A stretch of DNA of 64,000 bases from Alentia gelatinosa (lineage: Eukaryota > Annelida > Polychaeta > Phyllodocida > Polynoidae). Positions 24,000 to 35,628 of the stretch are shown piece after piece. Both the position numbers and the translations under genes were made by a program. Each line of letters starts with the position of its first letter. Position 1 is the stretch's first letter. Location of the stretch: contig OX465583.1 in NCBI GenBank assembly GCA_950022655.1, forward strand, positions 18,589,318 to 18,653,317, given 5' to 3'. The notes below the pieces were generated by a model. It was not told the origin of the DNA and searched no databases. It saw nothing but the letters and a program-made list of their open reading frames with translations.

Positions 24000-24690
24000 T
24001 ACGTGGGTGATGGGAAATTCAATCTGATCTCTCGAATATTTTTGAGATATCATAGTGAAGTCACCCACCGCAAATCTACAGTAAGGCAACAAAAGAGCAA
24101 TACTTAACCTCCAGCTTGCCGCAAAGATAGTTAACGGAATTTTGTTTTCTTAACATTGTATCATTTTGCTGGAAGCTACAAATTCCTCATGTATATTGAT
24201 AGTCTATAGTCTAAATCCAATAAACACCTTCGCTTCTTTCTCACCCGGCAATATTAGTTTGTGAAAACTTTCAATACTATTGAGTTGTTGTTTTTTCTAT
24301 TTGCGGAGGCGTGAACGGTGATACTGTTAGTAGAGCGGCGACGTAATGGGCAACGGGGGAGGAGTAGGTGTGAAGTGTGAGGTGGTGAACCAGGAAGTGC
24401 AAAAGTCACCCTGTGATTGTCCTCCACTACTGTCCGCTTGTCTCAGTGTCTCACTGTTTTACACGTATCCGGGAGGGATTTCCAATGACACAACATTAAC
24501 GTTAAAACTTCAAAGCGGCGGACAGAGTTTGGGGCGTGACGGACAACAGACGGATAAGAAAATGAACAATTCCCTTTCAACAAATCGTTATCAGGAAAAG
24601 AACCCTAGTAATCAGGCGACAAGAAACTGTCTGAGTGGGCGCAGCTTTTTTTACCTAGTGATCCTGATGTGTCTGGGGTTTAAACACTTG
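24000..24690. other. Intergenic DNA
   Basis: The 125-codon frame at 24346-24723 has no recognisable family. Nothing else is seen. Confidence 0.35.
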
Positions 24691-25930
24691 GCACGATGTG
24701 ACAGGACACTTGGCATGATATGATCGGTTCAGTGGGATTCACACGAGGGGATTCACGTACCTCACATGGTGTTTGTCTGAGACAATCCTGCTGCGATTCT
24801 GTACTGGAACACAATCTGCTCGTTTGAATTGTGTGGTTCTATTTCCGTGAGACAAGTATTGTCCCCTTCAATTGTCGGTGACAATTACTCTTAACAAGGT
24901 ACATAATCCCATGAGATTTTGATTTAAAGTGGGATTCACACGATGGAACAAATGGACCTGAGACGCGTGTACTTCACACCTTTGCACCAGTCAGCTACTA
25001 TTTCCAGCTGGGTACAAAGTTTCACAGATTTGGGTGTCTCAGGATGGCGGAGTTAATTCACATGGGAAGACTTAACAGGTACAGTCTCACCCCTACACCC
25101 CTACACAGGGTACACAGGGTACACAGTCGCAGACTCAAAGTACTTCGCCATGTGAATAGGTGTTATTTGAGACCACTGAGACTCACAGATTGGGGGAGAA
25201 CATGTGAAATACGTTTGTCTCACCAAAATGCCCCTCTAAATTTTAAACCTGTTTAAAGTCAAAATCTCATGAGATTCTGTTCCTTGTTAGGGGTGATTGT
25301 CGCCGACAATTGCAAGAGAAAAAGGTTGTCTCAGCAAAATAGAACCCTGTCAGTCACACGAGGAGATTGTTTTCCAGTACCAAATCTCAACAGGATTTGT
25401 TTCAGACAAAAGGCCTGTGAGGTATGTACGTTTAAAATCTACAGGGTCATTTTAGTAAGACAAATAGACCTACTGCGACTATGTACCTGACCTAACCAAT
25501 AGGAGGCCAGCAAGCATGATTATGAAATTATGTACCAGGTGTGTCCTCCCATGTGAATCAAATTCGCCATTTTTCCTTGAAACTGATAAAAGCACTTTGC
25601 AACGGAGAATTGACTGAGACTAGGGAAAAGGTGTGAAGTACACCAGTCTCAGATACTTGAGTCTCTACGTGTGAATCCCACTTAACTTGGCATGATGTGA
25701 CAGGTCACTTGGCATGATGTGATGGAATACTTGGGGTATGTAGACGTTAGGGCCCAGCCCCGAAAGTCGGGACGTTAGGGCCCACTCATTGGGACGTGAG
25801 GTCCCGACTCTCGGGTGGTGGGCCCAAACGTCCTGCAATCGATACTTGGAAAGATGTGACGGGACAATTGGCGTGACATGAACGAATACATGGCATGATA
25901 TAAGAGGTTACTTGGCATGACGTGACAGGT
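24690..25930 (+). repeat. ACTTGGCATGATGTGACAGG tandem, split by an insertion
   Basis: Copies of a roughly 22-bp unit lie at 24687-24722 and again at 25683-25735 and 25845-25935. The gap of about 950 bp is the inverted-repeat element 24733-25685, so that element jumped into an existing array. A second interruption at 25740-25835 is a GC-rich near-palindrome (GGACGTTAGGGCCCA and its inverse). Confidence 0.7.
24733..25685. mobile_element. Inverted-repeat element, TTCACACGATGG family, with interlocked arms
   Basis: The ends are inverted copies: left AGTGGGATTCACACG and right CGTGTGAATCCCACTT. Inside, segment A (24738-24922) is inverted at 25250-25420 (A'), recognisable by CTCATGAGATT, CAATTGTCGGTGACAA and GTGAGGTA. 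Segment B (24923-25000, again starting AAGTGGGATTCACACG, with GAAGTACAC-type words) is inverted at 25600-25685 (B'). The order is therefore A-B-A'-B', which is not a simple hairpin. It probably arose when one copy inserted into or recombined with another. A solo A-type copy lies at 7176-7405. No transposase is encoded. Confidence 0.75.
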
Positions 25931-27145
25931 CACGTGGCGTAGTTTGAGAGGGAGATTGAAGTCCCAGACCACGTCCGCGTTACGTGAACACCCCTGGTCG
26001 TAGTCACTAGGAAAACTAGGAGCAAATGGTATGCTCATCATTGATGAATGAGCGTGCAACTATAAGAGAATAAGAGTAAAATGTTTGGGTTACATTCAGT
26101 CTATGGATAGTTTTCTGTAACCTAATTGAACCCAGTCAACCTGCCATTTCTGCAACTACCTGAGTCGGGATCCAGACATTTTAGGCCTGGCGTCCACCTA
26201 CTACGATAGAAATTTAGACCTACCGATATGGCACCGATACAAAAAGCAAATATCGGAGACATATCAGGAAGGTGCAAAATCGTAGACATGTCTAGACATG
26301 CCACTTCACCAAGTATCGTTCGGGATTCTGCTGTAAAAAAAGGTGATCATGGTCCCGATATGCCCCACGATATTACTAGGGCTAAAGACCTTGAGGTGGT
26401 ATCTCAATTTATAATATACGATACACTATAATTCAGGAATTGTCGCATCGAAAATGTTTCCCAGGCACATAGAAGAACAATGTATATATTTTCAGGCACT
26501 AAAAACTCTGTTTCAAATAAGATTAAGAAAATCTTGATTTGAGACCTAGTCAAAAATGAGGTCCCTGTTTTTTTGTGTTTAAAAAAAAAATTCAGTTTAC
26601 AATGTTTTTAGACGACAATGTTCGCTCTCAGGAGCGATCTTCCACACTGAGATCCTGAACTGATACAGGACAGACAAGACACGACAGAGATAGGTCATGG
26701 TGAGCTGAGCATGCTTTTTAGAACATGAGAAACTGGCACCTTGTTCCTTTCCCACTATCACAGTGTAGCACGCAGACAGTGAAGGGATAGGTCCCTGGCA
26801 GCACACTGGAAGTGTATGTATGTGACCACTCTGACCTCTAGGTAATGTAAATCGCGGTTCAAGCACGCCCCAACTAGACGTGAGTAGTATACGGAAATGT
26901 TAACCTGATTCAGGCCTGGTGGGGAAGTCGGCACGAGACACCGTACCAACGAGGTAAGATATACCCCCAACCCGACATATATGTCTTTCTGTCATCCACA
27001 GGGCCTAGTGACACTGACACAGAGCCGACCGGTCCGCCCTTCCTGCCTACACACACCTGCCTGCCCTCACCTGTCTAAATATGAACGATAACTGGAGCAT
27101 TCTTAAAGGATTCCCTGGGCCGACCGGGGAAGATATATAGGGTAC
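25931..27145. other. Intergenic DNA
   Basis: 26160-26440 contains CGATATGGCACCGATA-type words resembling those near 63600 (GTCCACCTACTACGATAG here, inverse there), so part of it is probably a dispersed repeat. No gene was recognised. Confidence 0.4.
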
Positions 27146-27743
27146 TATAGAGGAAACCCATGAAAGTTTAGGGTCAGAGCTTGTATCCCATCGAGTTTGA
27201 ATTGCGTAGTAATTCACAGGGCGAAGCCGCGTGAATTATGTAGCGATTCAAATGAGATGAGATCGAGCTCTGACCCTAAACTTGAATGGGTTTCTGAATT
27301 TATCTCACCCTTAATGTTGACTAATGGACTAACATTTGTGACATTATCCCCCATTGGATATTTTTCATAAATATCTAATGGGAATTAGATACGAGTTCTC
27401 AATGTTAAGTCTATGGAGAAAAAATATCTGGGGTGAGATAATACCCTTTATCTCACCCCAGATATTTTTTCTCCATAGACTTAACATTGGGAACTCGTAT
27501 CTAACGCCCATGAGATATTTAGGAAAAATATCCAATGGGGGATTAAGTCACAAATGTTAGCCCATTAGTCAATGTAAAGGGTGAGATAAATTCAGAAACC
27601 CATTCAAGTTTAGGGTCAGAGCTCGATCTCATCTCATTTGAATCACGTAGTAATTCACTCGGCTTCGCCTTGTGAATCACTATGTGATTCAAACTCGATG
27701 GGATACGGGCTCAGACCCTAAGCTTTCATGGGTTTCCTCTATA
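27146..27743. mobile_element. 598-bp palindrome: head-to-head dimer of the hairpin-plus-TIR MITE
   Basis: The arms (27146-27441 and 27448-27743) are inverted copies with only about one difference per 15 bases, around a 6-base centre. The outer end is TAGAGGAAACCCATGAAAG, with TA just outside on both sides, compatible with a TA target duplication. Each arm itself begins with a self-complementary stem (TTTAGGGTCAGAGCT with GAGCTCTGACCCTAAA; GTTTGAATTGCGTAGTAATTCAC with its inverse) and ends with TTTATCTCACCC... GGGGTGAGATAA, the same modules as the monomer at 14929-15213. So it is a palindrome of palindromes. It encodes no protein. Overlapping short frames are mirror artefacts. Confidence 0.9.
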
Positions 27744-29400
27744 TTATCGTAGGGCTCGAGGAAAGGAGAGAGAGCCAGATGGGAGATTCAGGGCGGTCAG
27801 GAGATGAACTGGTATTCACGGAATAGGAGAGAAGTAGGAAATCACTACGACCACTGAGTGTCAAATGACTAAAGTAATTGTGAAAGATCAAGATAAGTGA
27901 TGGAAATTTTGGCTCGCCATAATTAACTATGACGGTAAATCATAAAGCCGGGGCATACCAAGCGAAAAACGGCAGCGATCTCACGAATCGCGAACAGAAA
28001 AAAGGCATGTATGTGAGATGCTATTTCATAGAAATATCTCCTATCTATAATCATTGCCTCGGAAAAAATAATCAGGTGTAATATGAAACCAATAGCTTAC
28101 ATACATGCCATGTTGTGTTGGCATTTATGTTGGCAACACAATGACAGCTAGGGCTCCGTAGCAGCAGGCAGACTAGCGGGCATATGTGTGAGGCAATTGG
28201 TGTAGAATAGATAAGGGATTGGCTATCTTCCTTGTATCGAATTTGTAATATACGAACCCTAGATGTACGAATCTACCCGTAATAAGGAAGATTGCTCTGA
28301 AAATGAACTCTATAGCTAACTCACGAACAAGATACCAAACTCGTGGACTGATCAAACTTTAAAGGCCTAGGACTTATTTCTATAAACGAAGCCCCGTGTA
28401 TCAGGGGGCGCAGTTATGGAAGAGATAACCCTCGAAGTTCAAGAAGGTTCAATCTACGGGAAATTATTTGCTCATGAGTAATACGAGCGCTTGAGTTATA
28501 CAAAGTACTTGAACCTTTGTAGTATACGGCTTGATTTTAGTGGCACAGGAGTATCACAACGTCTTCTTATCATCATCCCGTTATATGTAAATACTGACAG
28601 TAGAATGTTCCTGTCTCAAGACTCGTTCTTTGGTCACAAAGCTTGGCCAGAATACCTGCTCCTAGAGGCCTCGCCATGTATTCTTCTTTGTGCAAAATTT
28701 TTAAAAAAATAGTAAAACAAAATATTAAATCAGTGTCTTAAGGAGCCGACCACCTGTATCTTTCTACCCACATAAGCCAACCGAGGTGGCCAATTCTAGG
28801 TAGATGATGTCTAGTGTTGAAAACAGCCACCATGAATCTTATGAAAAACACTAAATAGCTGGATAGCTGGAATTCACTGTCAGAAGAGCTACAAGAAGGA
28901 CCTAGCAACCTTCCAAAACAACTAAGAAGCATTGTCAGAAATACTGTTGTAATTGTCACTTTAGGTATAGAGTCTTTTGGGGAAAAGTAATTCTTGTCAC
29001 ATCACCTTCATCCAAGTTACACTTTTCCATCCAAAATCAGGTTTTTCCATTACACCCTTTTTTAAATTAGATTTCTCTCTAAATGTGAGTTGACAGAATA
29101 TGTCGAATGGAAAGAGCCCCGAATCTTTTAGGGCCATAATTGGACAAGTTTTGTTGATACCTGTCCAAATTTGAAATCTAAATCAAAAAGATCAAAAGGC
29201 GAAAAACGGAATTCTAGCAAATACAATATAAAGATCATCTGACTTCCCACATTAGCGCGGTGATTTACATAAATTCTAACAATGTGTAAGTGTGTGTTTT
29301 CCTCTTGACAATAGCGCCACCTACAACGTGGACTCAACCTGCAGATGTGGACGAGGGACGAGGGACCCGCTGGAACATGGAGGAGCCACATGTGTAGTGA
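27744..29400. other. Intergenic DNA
   Basis: AT-rich; short frames only; no family resemblance and no tandem structure. Confidence 0.35.
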
Positions 29401-29439
29401 GGCAGCGTCTGGTAACCAGTGGGGCCCGGATATTAACCT

Positions 29440-29640
29440 CCTTCACTGCGTCCTAACAAAGATGGCCGCCGGCGGGACGGAAAGGCTGAACAAGTAGCAG
29501 ACGACAATGAAGACGCCGTTAGGAAGGCCAGCCCCCCACAAAGACCCGGACGTGGACCCGGAAGGGAGTCAGGTGACTTGTCTTGTGGACCCGTCACACC
29601 GGCAGAGATAGTAGTGGCTGTGGACTGAGGCTAGTAGCTA
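29440..29640 (+). promoter_or_regulatory. GC-rich island with a possible first coding exon
   Basis: AAGATGGCCGCC at about 29459 resembles a YY1 site or a start context, but that frame stops after 11 codons. A second ATG at 29507 (GACAATGA) opens 22 codons to 29572, rich in Pro and Asp, and runs into CAG|GTGACT, a possible splice donor. CCGGAAGG at 29558 is ETS-like. Together these resemble the 5' end of a host gene, but no downstream exon could be joined and the peptide matches nothing I know. Confidence 0.25.
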
Positions 29641-30477
29641 CTTGCTGCTGTCGTACACTTGATGTTTGATGTATTGAAAATCCTTTCTGTGGGGGTGTTT
29701 GGTCTTTCTTAAGGAATTCGTTCTTCACTCTTTATCTCTAGTATTTCCTTTATAAATTATCTATCTTAATCGCCCTCCCAGTTTACATATGACAATTCCT
29801 CGTAGATCGGAAATATGCTTTCCTGATATGATTTTTTTTATATACTATTATATCGTTTTGTTGTCACTCCTTCAACCGCTAGTTAGTAGGCAATATTTAA
29901 GTGCCCCGCTCTTCTTTAGGTTTGCCTGAACCGACAGCTTACAAATAATGTAACTACAGATAATTGATACCGAACAGATGGAGGTCGGCAGAACCAGCGT
30001 CAACACTTACCTAGTTTCTATATTACCTAAAGCAAGTGAAAACAAGATATTTCTATCGTAAGTTATTTCTAGCTTAACAAGATGCCTATGAAATGGATCG
30101 TCTGGCGATCCCTCATGTCTGCAGCGTCGTCTGATGGGCAAACTTAAACTACGTTATTATCAATTACATCCACAATAATCTAGTTTCTATATATTTCTGC
30201 ATGGGGAACTTCTGGCTGTAAGTATAGGTCCTGTCCAATAACAATTTCTTTTTTGATTTCATATGTATTGTAGGTGTATTCATTTCAGCGTCATTTTTGT
30301 CTTTTGAGTCATGCACAACCTATGTTTGATATAGTTAACGTATCATATATAGATAAGTATATAATTGATGAGTAGCATACATTAGTATCATATTTAACAT
30401 AGCTTGAAGATAAGGTTGCACGATAGGTATATTAATACATTGTTCTTACACATAGCACTATGAGGTCTTCCTTTACA
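29641..30477. other. Intergenic DNA
   Basis: AT-rich; nothing recognised. Confidence 0.35.
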
Positions 30478-31085
30478 CTATCTAGATTTGAACTGATAGC
30501 ATATAGTGAGTTGGCAAGGAGGTGGACCTTTTTTAGGGCAGTGTTTATTCAATCTTCTTATTACATACATCATATAATAACCTCGGCATTGTAACCCCAT
30601 AAAATTTACACACTTACAATCTAAAATATTTTCAAAGAACCCCATATAATTGTAGTACAAGTATTCCATGTTGGCAGGCTTGTTGATGGCAATGTGCTTG
30701 CCGTCCACAGCTCCCACCACATGAAGCACATTTCACCTGTCTTCATACTCCTGGGCATGTGCTTTCCACTGATTGGGCATCACAGGAGCAGTGAAAACTT
30801 CCTCCTTGTATGCCTCCACAATGGCCCTACACACCTCCCGAACCATATGGTGCCCAGAGGCTGCTTTACCGCAGCAGAAGGTGTAGGAGAGTCCTGCGTA
30901 GTTGTCCTCCGTAGCCAGATTACAGAGAGTCAGTGACAGCTTCAGTCCAGGTGGCCGGACCCGCTGTAACCTTGTGTACCACCACTCAATCACTGTGTTA
31001 TTCTCTCCAGATTCTCATGGAAGCCTCTGGCAGGAGCCTCAGGTAGTTCTGGAAACCCATCATATCAAGATAGATCATGGCTTCC
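30478..31085 (-). pseudogene. HARBI1-like (PIF/Harbinger) transposase fragment
   Basis: This is a piece of a DDE transposase of the PIF/Harbinger superfamily, distinct from the one at 35-37 kb. Reading on the - strand, 31085-31010 gives MGFQNYLRLLPEASMRIW, a typical pre-domain. 30993-30733 gives PPGLKLSLTLCNLAT, GKAASGHHMVREVCRAIVEA and FTAPVMPNQWKAHAQEYEDR. After a frameshift, 30729-30478 gives [20 protein letters not shown] followed by YYNYMGFF, where the D of VDGKHI is the first catalytic residue. The second D and the E are missing or scrambled. There is no intron between the first two blocks, unlike the element at 35 kb. It is certainly inactive. Confidence 0.85.
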
Positions 31086-31439
31086 ACCTACTTCTTCTAC
31101 AACATCTCCAAGCTCCATCAACTGGAGTGGATGCCTGCACCGTCAATGAACTTCCTGTTGGTAATGTAGAGACTGTATATAACCACGCAGGAGGCATGCT
31201 AAGTCAATATCGTTTCTTTTTGTTGTAACATGATTTTGTCCTGCAGAGCTCGAAATCAAAGTGATGCTGGTCGTGGGGAAGTTTTCTTAAACCATGGGCC
31301 AAACTGTGGCCAACGACCATGGTGCAGCTATAGGAGACCTTCGCAGACCATAGTGTCCATCCTGAAACCGAAATCGAAATGTGGGCCATGTGAGGCAGCA
31401 TATCAGAACGTGAGAGGTCACAGTGCAACGTAAGTTAAC

Positions 31440-32195
31440 GTGATAGAACAGCACACAATCTGTGTCACTCCTGCGGCCTACTGTGGTCTAACATTGGCAA
31501 TCCTGCATGCCTCGCTTTGCATGCTGTGATAGGATGGTATGAAACATGACAATCCCTAACGGAAATTGCAACTTTGGGTGACATGATAATAAAGAAGTAC
31601 CGTGGTGGGCCACGTTTGGCTGAAACGTGGCTGCCGTGATCGCAACGGCCCAGTGTTAACCTAGTGTAGTGGGACGGGAATCCAGCAGTGTTCATTTGTT
31701 TCACGGAAGGTGGCGCGATATGCCGATCCTTACTGTGTAGTGATTCCGGACAACGCCGCACACGAGAGTGGCGCGATGGAGACCGGGATTACGTAACGCT
31801 TAGTATATATACTCAGCGTTCACAGTAGGTCGACAGGCTGTCCTCGCGCGTCCCTTCTACGGAACGGATCCTTGGGCCCTCACTTTGCAGGCGGGTTCTT
31901 GTAACCTTCCTGGTGGTTAGGCTGATCTTCCGGATTGGCCTATCCAGCGTTACCTAGCACCTATGTGCTAGGGTACTGTACTTGTAGGGAAGATCTTCCA
32001 GATCTTTCCGGGAAGTAAGTGATTAATAAACATCCTTGTTTATTAAGTGACGTTGTTGTGTTATGTGTGAATAGGTCTGTGCAAACTAACCGAAAACCGA
32101 ACCAACCTACGTAAGTGCGTAGGGTGGGATCCTGCCTGGAACTAGCGTTCCGGATTGGGGTCATCCAACCTGCTAGACAGGCGGCGACCACCACA
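31440..32195 (+). mobile_element. Possible solo LTR
   Basis: The segment has an LTR-like layout: a TATA-type box TAGTATATATACTCAG at 31801, then about 220 bp later AATAAA at 32024 followed by a T/G-rich stretch TTGTTGTGTTATGTG, then a GC-rich tail ending near CCACCACA at 32193. Short inverted words such as CTAGCACCTATGTGCTAG occur inside. No gag or pol reading frames flank it, and I could not find a matching second LTR or a target duplication. The call rests on layout alone. Confidence 0.3.
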
Positions 32196-32415
32196 CTAGC
32201 ATCACAGAATACAAGTTGAGAAACATCAATTTAACATTATACCTGTTGTTTAGCTCTATGTGCAACATGAGGCCCGTTTCTTTGAATAATTATTTGATTT
32301 GGTGTATACCTTTCCTCTCTATATGCTTCCTGGGAAACCTAGTTAGACTCATATCCACAAAGTCATTAACTCACAGATATTCATTCATACTTTTAATATC
32401 ATCTCTTGGCTAGCT

Positions 32416-32800
32416 TTAATCAACTTTATACCAAGCCATATGGATCACCTTATTGAAACGGCTACCTGTGTAAAATTTCCTTTTGTTATCTCTACTTATA
32501 TCTAGGCCCTCAATATCAACCTCGTTCCTCATAATATGAGTAAGGATCTCAATTGTTGAAATAAATAAAAACGGGAACACACAGAAGCCTTGCCTAACCT
32601 CTTTTTCAGGCTGGAACCAGTAGTGTAGACATTTTCCGTAGATTACTTCTATCCACCCCGAAAAGAGTAATGACTGATATTTTTTGATAATTCTTGGTAA
32701 GTTGACACAACCAGCCGACAAAACAGACTTCTATGAATTGAAATCGACTACTTCAACTTTTTTCTGTAACCATATGCTGCAGCTGTATGTCTCATTTCTC
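32416..32800 (-). pseudogene. LINE reverse transcriptase fragment, L1/Tx1-type
   Basis: The frame 32721-32416 reads CVNLPRIIKKYQSLLFSGWI, then EKEVRQGFCVFPFLFISTIE, then ILTHIMRNEVDIEGLDI. This matches the B' region of L1-like reverse transcriptases (RGVRQGCPLSPxLF followed by xxEILAxxIRxxxxIxGI), with C, P and L of that motif altered. Just upstream on the same strand (about 32730-32750) VDFNS resembles the end of motif A but contains a stop. The YADD box is not found. It is a short, inactive remnant. Confidence 0.7.
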
Positions 32801-33225
32801 CAACCATATCATCTTTTTTATCCATGTAGCTATGTTTTTCTGATTGGCAATTTCTCGTTCTTCTAGATATGTATACATTATGCATGCCGTCTTTGCAGTA
32901 GCAGTTTGCAGTGCTCTGTGCTTAGCTCAATGTAACATATTTTTTTGCTGATGCCGGTCTTTGTCTTCCTCCACGTCGACCTACCACTTAGTACAGGTCT
33001 CTCAGCCCACCATCAATCACAGGATCGGCCATGGGAGTAAGAGGCAGATCTCCTCAGTAACCTAACCCGCCTTCACCACCAGCATTAAATCTTCTGACAA
33101 GTCCAGCTGAGCTGCACGCTCTGACAGAGGTGGGAATTGGATCTGATTGGACATGGTAAGTCAGCGACCGGGGCTCTAATGCTGCCGAGATGAGGGCCTG
33201 GCGAAAGGTCAGGGGCGCGGACTGG
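32801..33225. other. Intergenic DNA
   Basis: Nothing recognised. Confidence 0.35.
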
Positions 33226-33229
33226 GCGA

Positions 33230-33680
33230 GAGGAGAGTGGAGACAGGGAGGATAGTGGAGATGTGGAGACGGTGGGAGAGTGGAGGCGGGGGGAGAGTGG
33301 AGGCGGGGGGGAGAGTAGAGACTGGCAGAAGAGTGGGGACAGAGGGAAGAGTGCAGAGGGGCTGGAGAGTGGGGACAGAAAGGAGAGTGCAGAGGGACAG
33401 GAGAGTGGAGACAGAGAGTCGAGTGCAGAGGGACAGGAGAGTGGGGACAGAGAGGAGAGTGCAGCAGAGGGACAGGAGAGTGGAGACAGAGAGGTGAGTG
33501 CAGAGGGACAGGAGAGTGGGGACAGAAAGGAGAGTGCAGAGGGACAGGAGAGTGGAGACAGAGAGGTGAGTGCAGAGGGACAGGAGAGTGGAGACAGAGA
33601 GGTGAGTGCAGAGGGACAGGAGAGTGCAGACAGAGAGTCGAGTCCAGAGAGGGGGAGTGTAGACGGGCAAGAGAGTGGAG
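33230..33680 (+). repeat. Minisatellite, period 36 bp, about 11 copies
   Basis: The unit is AGAGGGACAGGAGAGTGGAGACAGAGAGGTGAGTGC with variants; it is purine-only over long stretches. Because 36 is a multiple of three, frames stay open on both strands (158 codons on +, 239 and 153 on -). The translated repeats (for example EGQESGDREVSA) match nothing, so I treat them as by-products. Confidence 0.92.
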
Positions 33681-33924
33681 ACAAAAGATTGCAGAAGTGT
33701 AGGAAAGTAAGTGAAATTACGAAGATAGGGAAGGTATAGGAAGCCAATGTGAACCCACTAAAACCGTAGATACCCGTGCTCAAGACACCATTTCCATAGG
33801 CCATTAGGAACGAGGCTTAGTGCTAAAGCTATGAGGGAATGAGGCTAGAATCTCACCAAAATATCATAGAATCCGATGCGCGATGGAAACTGTAAGCTCA
33901 GCTGTTTTACAGTAGTGACGCAAC

Positions 33925-34370
33925 GGTGACATTGACGTCAGGTTGGTGATTACGTCATTATCGGTGTCTCTGGTGACGTCACCCTTTGTTGCGCAGACAT
34001 GTGGAGGCGACCTGCGCAGAAAGCAATCTAATCAGGTGAACGGACGCCGGACAGACACCGAGTGGACGCGCAGACGACAATCGCCGTCTTCGCGCCACGG
34101 CTTCGGGCGGCAGATAAGCTGTTTACACGCTAGGCGGCGCAGCGGGCGGCCGTCAGGGGGTCAGGATGGAACGGGAACGAGGCAGACGAACAAGAATGCG
34201 TCCAGGGTGAATCCAAAGAAAGAACATCGATTTTCCGAGCTTTTCAGCCTCTTCCTGCATGATCAGTTAGCGGTCACGGTGCGTGGGCGGGCGGGCGGCG
34301 GGCGAATTTGCATAGTAACGGACGGCCTACTACCTCGAGATCCCCATTCAGTAGTGCTATAGAAGCATTT
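33925..34370. promoter_or_regulatory. CpG-rich segment with CRE sites
   Basis: TGACGTCA occurs at 33933-33940 and 33974-33981, with TTACGTCA between. From 34000 to 34330 the sequence is CpG-rich (GGGCGGCAGA, GGCGGCGCAGCGGGCGGC, GCGGGCGGGCGGCGGGCG). A 139-codon frame at 33943-34362 is without similarity and is likely due to composition. A promoter is possible; the supporting exon is missing. Confidence 0.3.
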
Positions 34371-34673
34371 TTCTGAACCTGGAGAAAACATGTTGTTTTT
34401 GTGTGGACATTAATGAAGAGCAAGTAATATTAGGTATAGAATATAAATCTGACAATGTTTTCCACATATATTCATTGTTTCCTTTTAGATTATAAAGGAT
34501 GAAAATTCAAGTGTAAACTTTAAATGGTAAAATTTTGAAAGGAGGAGCCAATCTTTTTTAGATCATCATCTAGCATTTGTCTCCTTATATGTTCTAGTGG
34601 CGGCCCAGCGCGTACTTCTTGAACTTCTTTGATCAATATTCCACCATCAAATTGGTCTGAGAAGGTGACAAAT

Positions 34674-34704
34674 CCTGGGGCCTGTTTCATAAATTCTGAA
34701 CGAT
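34674..34704 (+). repeat. Harbinger TIR, extra left copy
   Basis: A 31-bp end starting CCTGGGGCCTGTTTCATAAA, identical to the one at 35119-35149. It belongs to the duplicated left unit. Confidence 0.85.
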
Positions 34705-35118
34705 CATCGAAAAAATCGTACAACGGTCGTACAGAAGATATCGTTGCATATATTCCTTTTCTCGTACACGTACGATCTTTGTCGATTTATATATTAAAAT
34801 ACTGAAGGTATAAGCACTGTTATGAAACAGTGGCGGATCGTGACATTCTTGGGCATGTTAAGAGGACTTTCCCACCTCGCACCAAATCTATAGATGCTTA
34901 TGAAGACAGAAGTTTTATTAGAAAATTCCGTTTAGATAAAGATACTGTGAAGGTACTTGCTGATGATTACGGTAAAATTTTGAAAGGAGGAGCCAATCTT
35001 TTTTAGATCATCATCTAGCATTTGTCTCCTTATATGTTCTAGTGGCAGCCCAACGCGTACTTCTTGAACTTCTTTGATCAATATTCCACCATCAAATTGG
35101 TCTGAGAAGGTGACAGAT

Positions 35119-35149
35119 CCTGGGGCCTGTTTCATAAATTCTGAACGAT
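35119..35149 (+). repeat. Harbinger left terminal inverted repeat
   Basis: Starts CCTGGGGCCTGTTTCATAAA and continues to GAACGAT. It is the inverse of 41388-41418 at every position of 31. Confidence 0.9.
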
Positions 35150-35628
35150 CATCGAAAAAATCGTACAACGGTCGTACAGAAGATATCGTTGCATATATTC
35201 CTTTTCTCGTACACGTACGATCTTTGTACGATATGATCAAATGAGAATGGCAAAAATTGTTACATAAATATTGACCTACATCGTCAAAACAGTCTTAAAT
35301 CGTATTAAATGCTCGTAACAGAGCACCCATGACTTCTGTGATGGCGCTCTGGCTGGTTGATGCTGCAATACCTAACTATAATTGTAAAAAAAACTAATCT
35401 GGTCGTACAGAAGATATCGTTGCATATATTCCTTTTCTCGTACACGTACGATCTTTGTACGATATGATCAAATGAGAATGGCAAAAATCGTTACATAAAT
35501 ATTGACCTACATCGTCAAAACAGTCTTAAATTGTATTAAATGCTCGTAACGTGCGACATGTTAAGGGGTAGTCGTAGCTGAAGCTTGTTCTCTAGGATTT
35601 CGATTTATATATTAAGATACTGAAGGTA

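Noticed and set aside
28491..28712. Small frame of 73 codons
   Set aside because: Chance length; no domain, no splice or Kozak support.
33085..33804. 239-codon - strand frame with LSPLSCPSAL repeats
   Set aside because: By-product of the 36-bp minisatellite.
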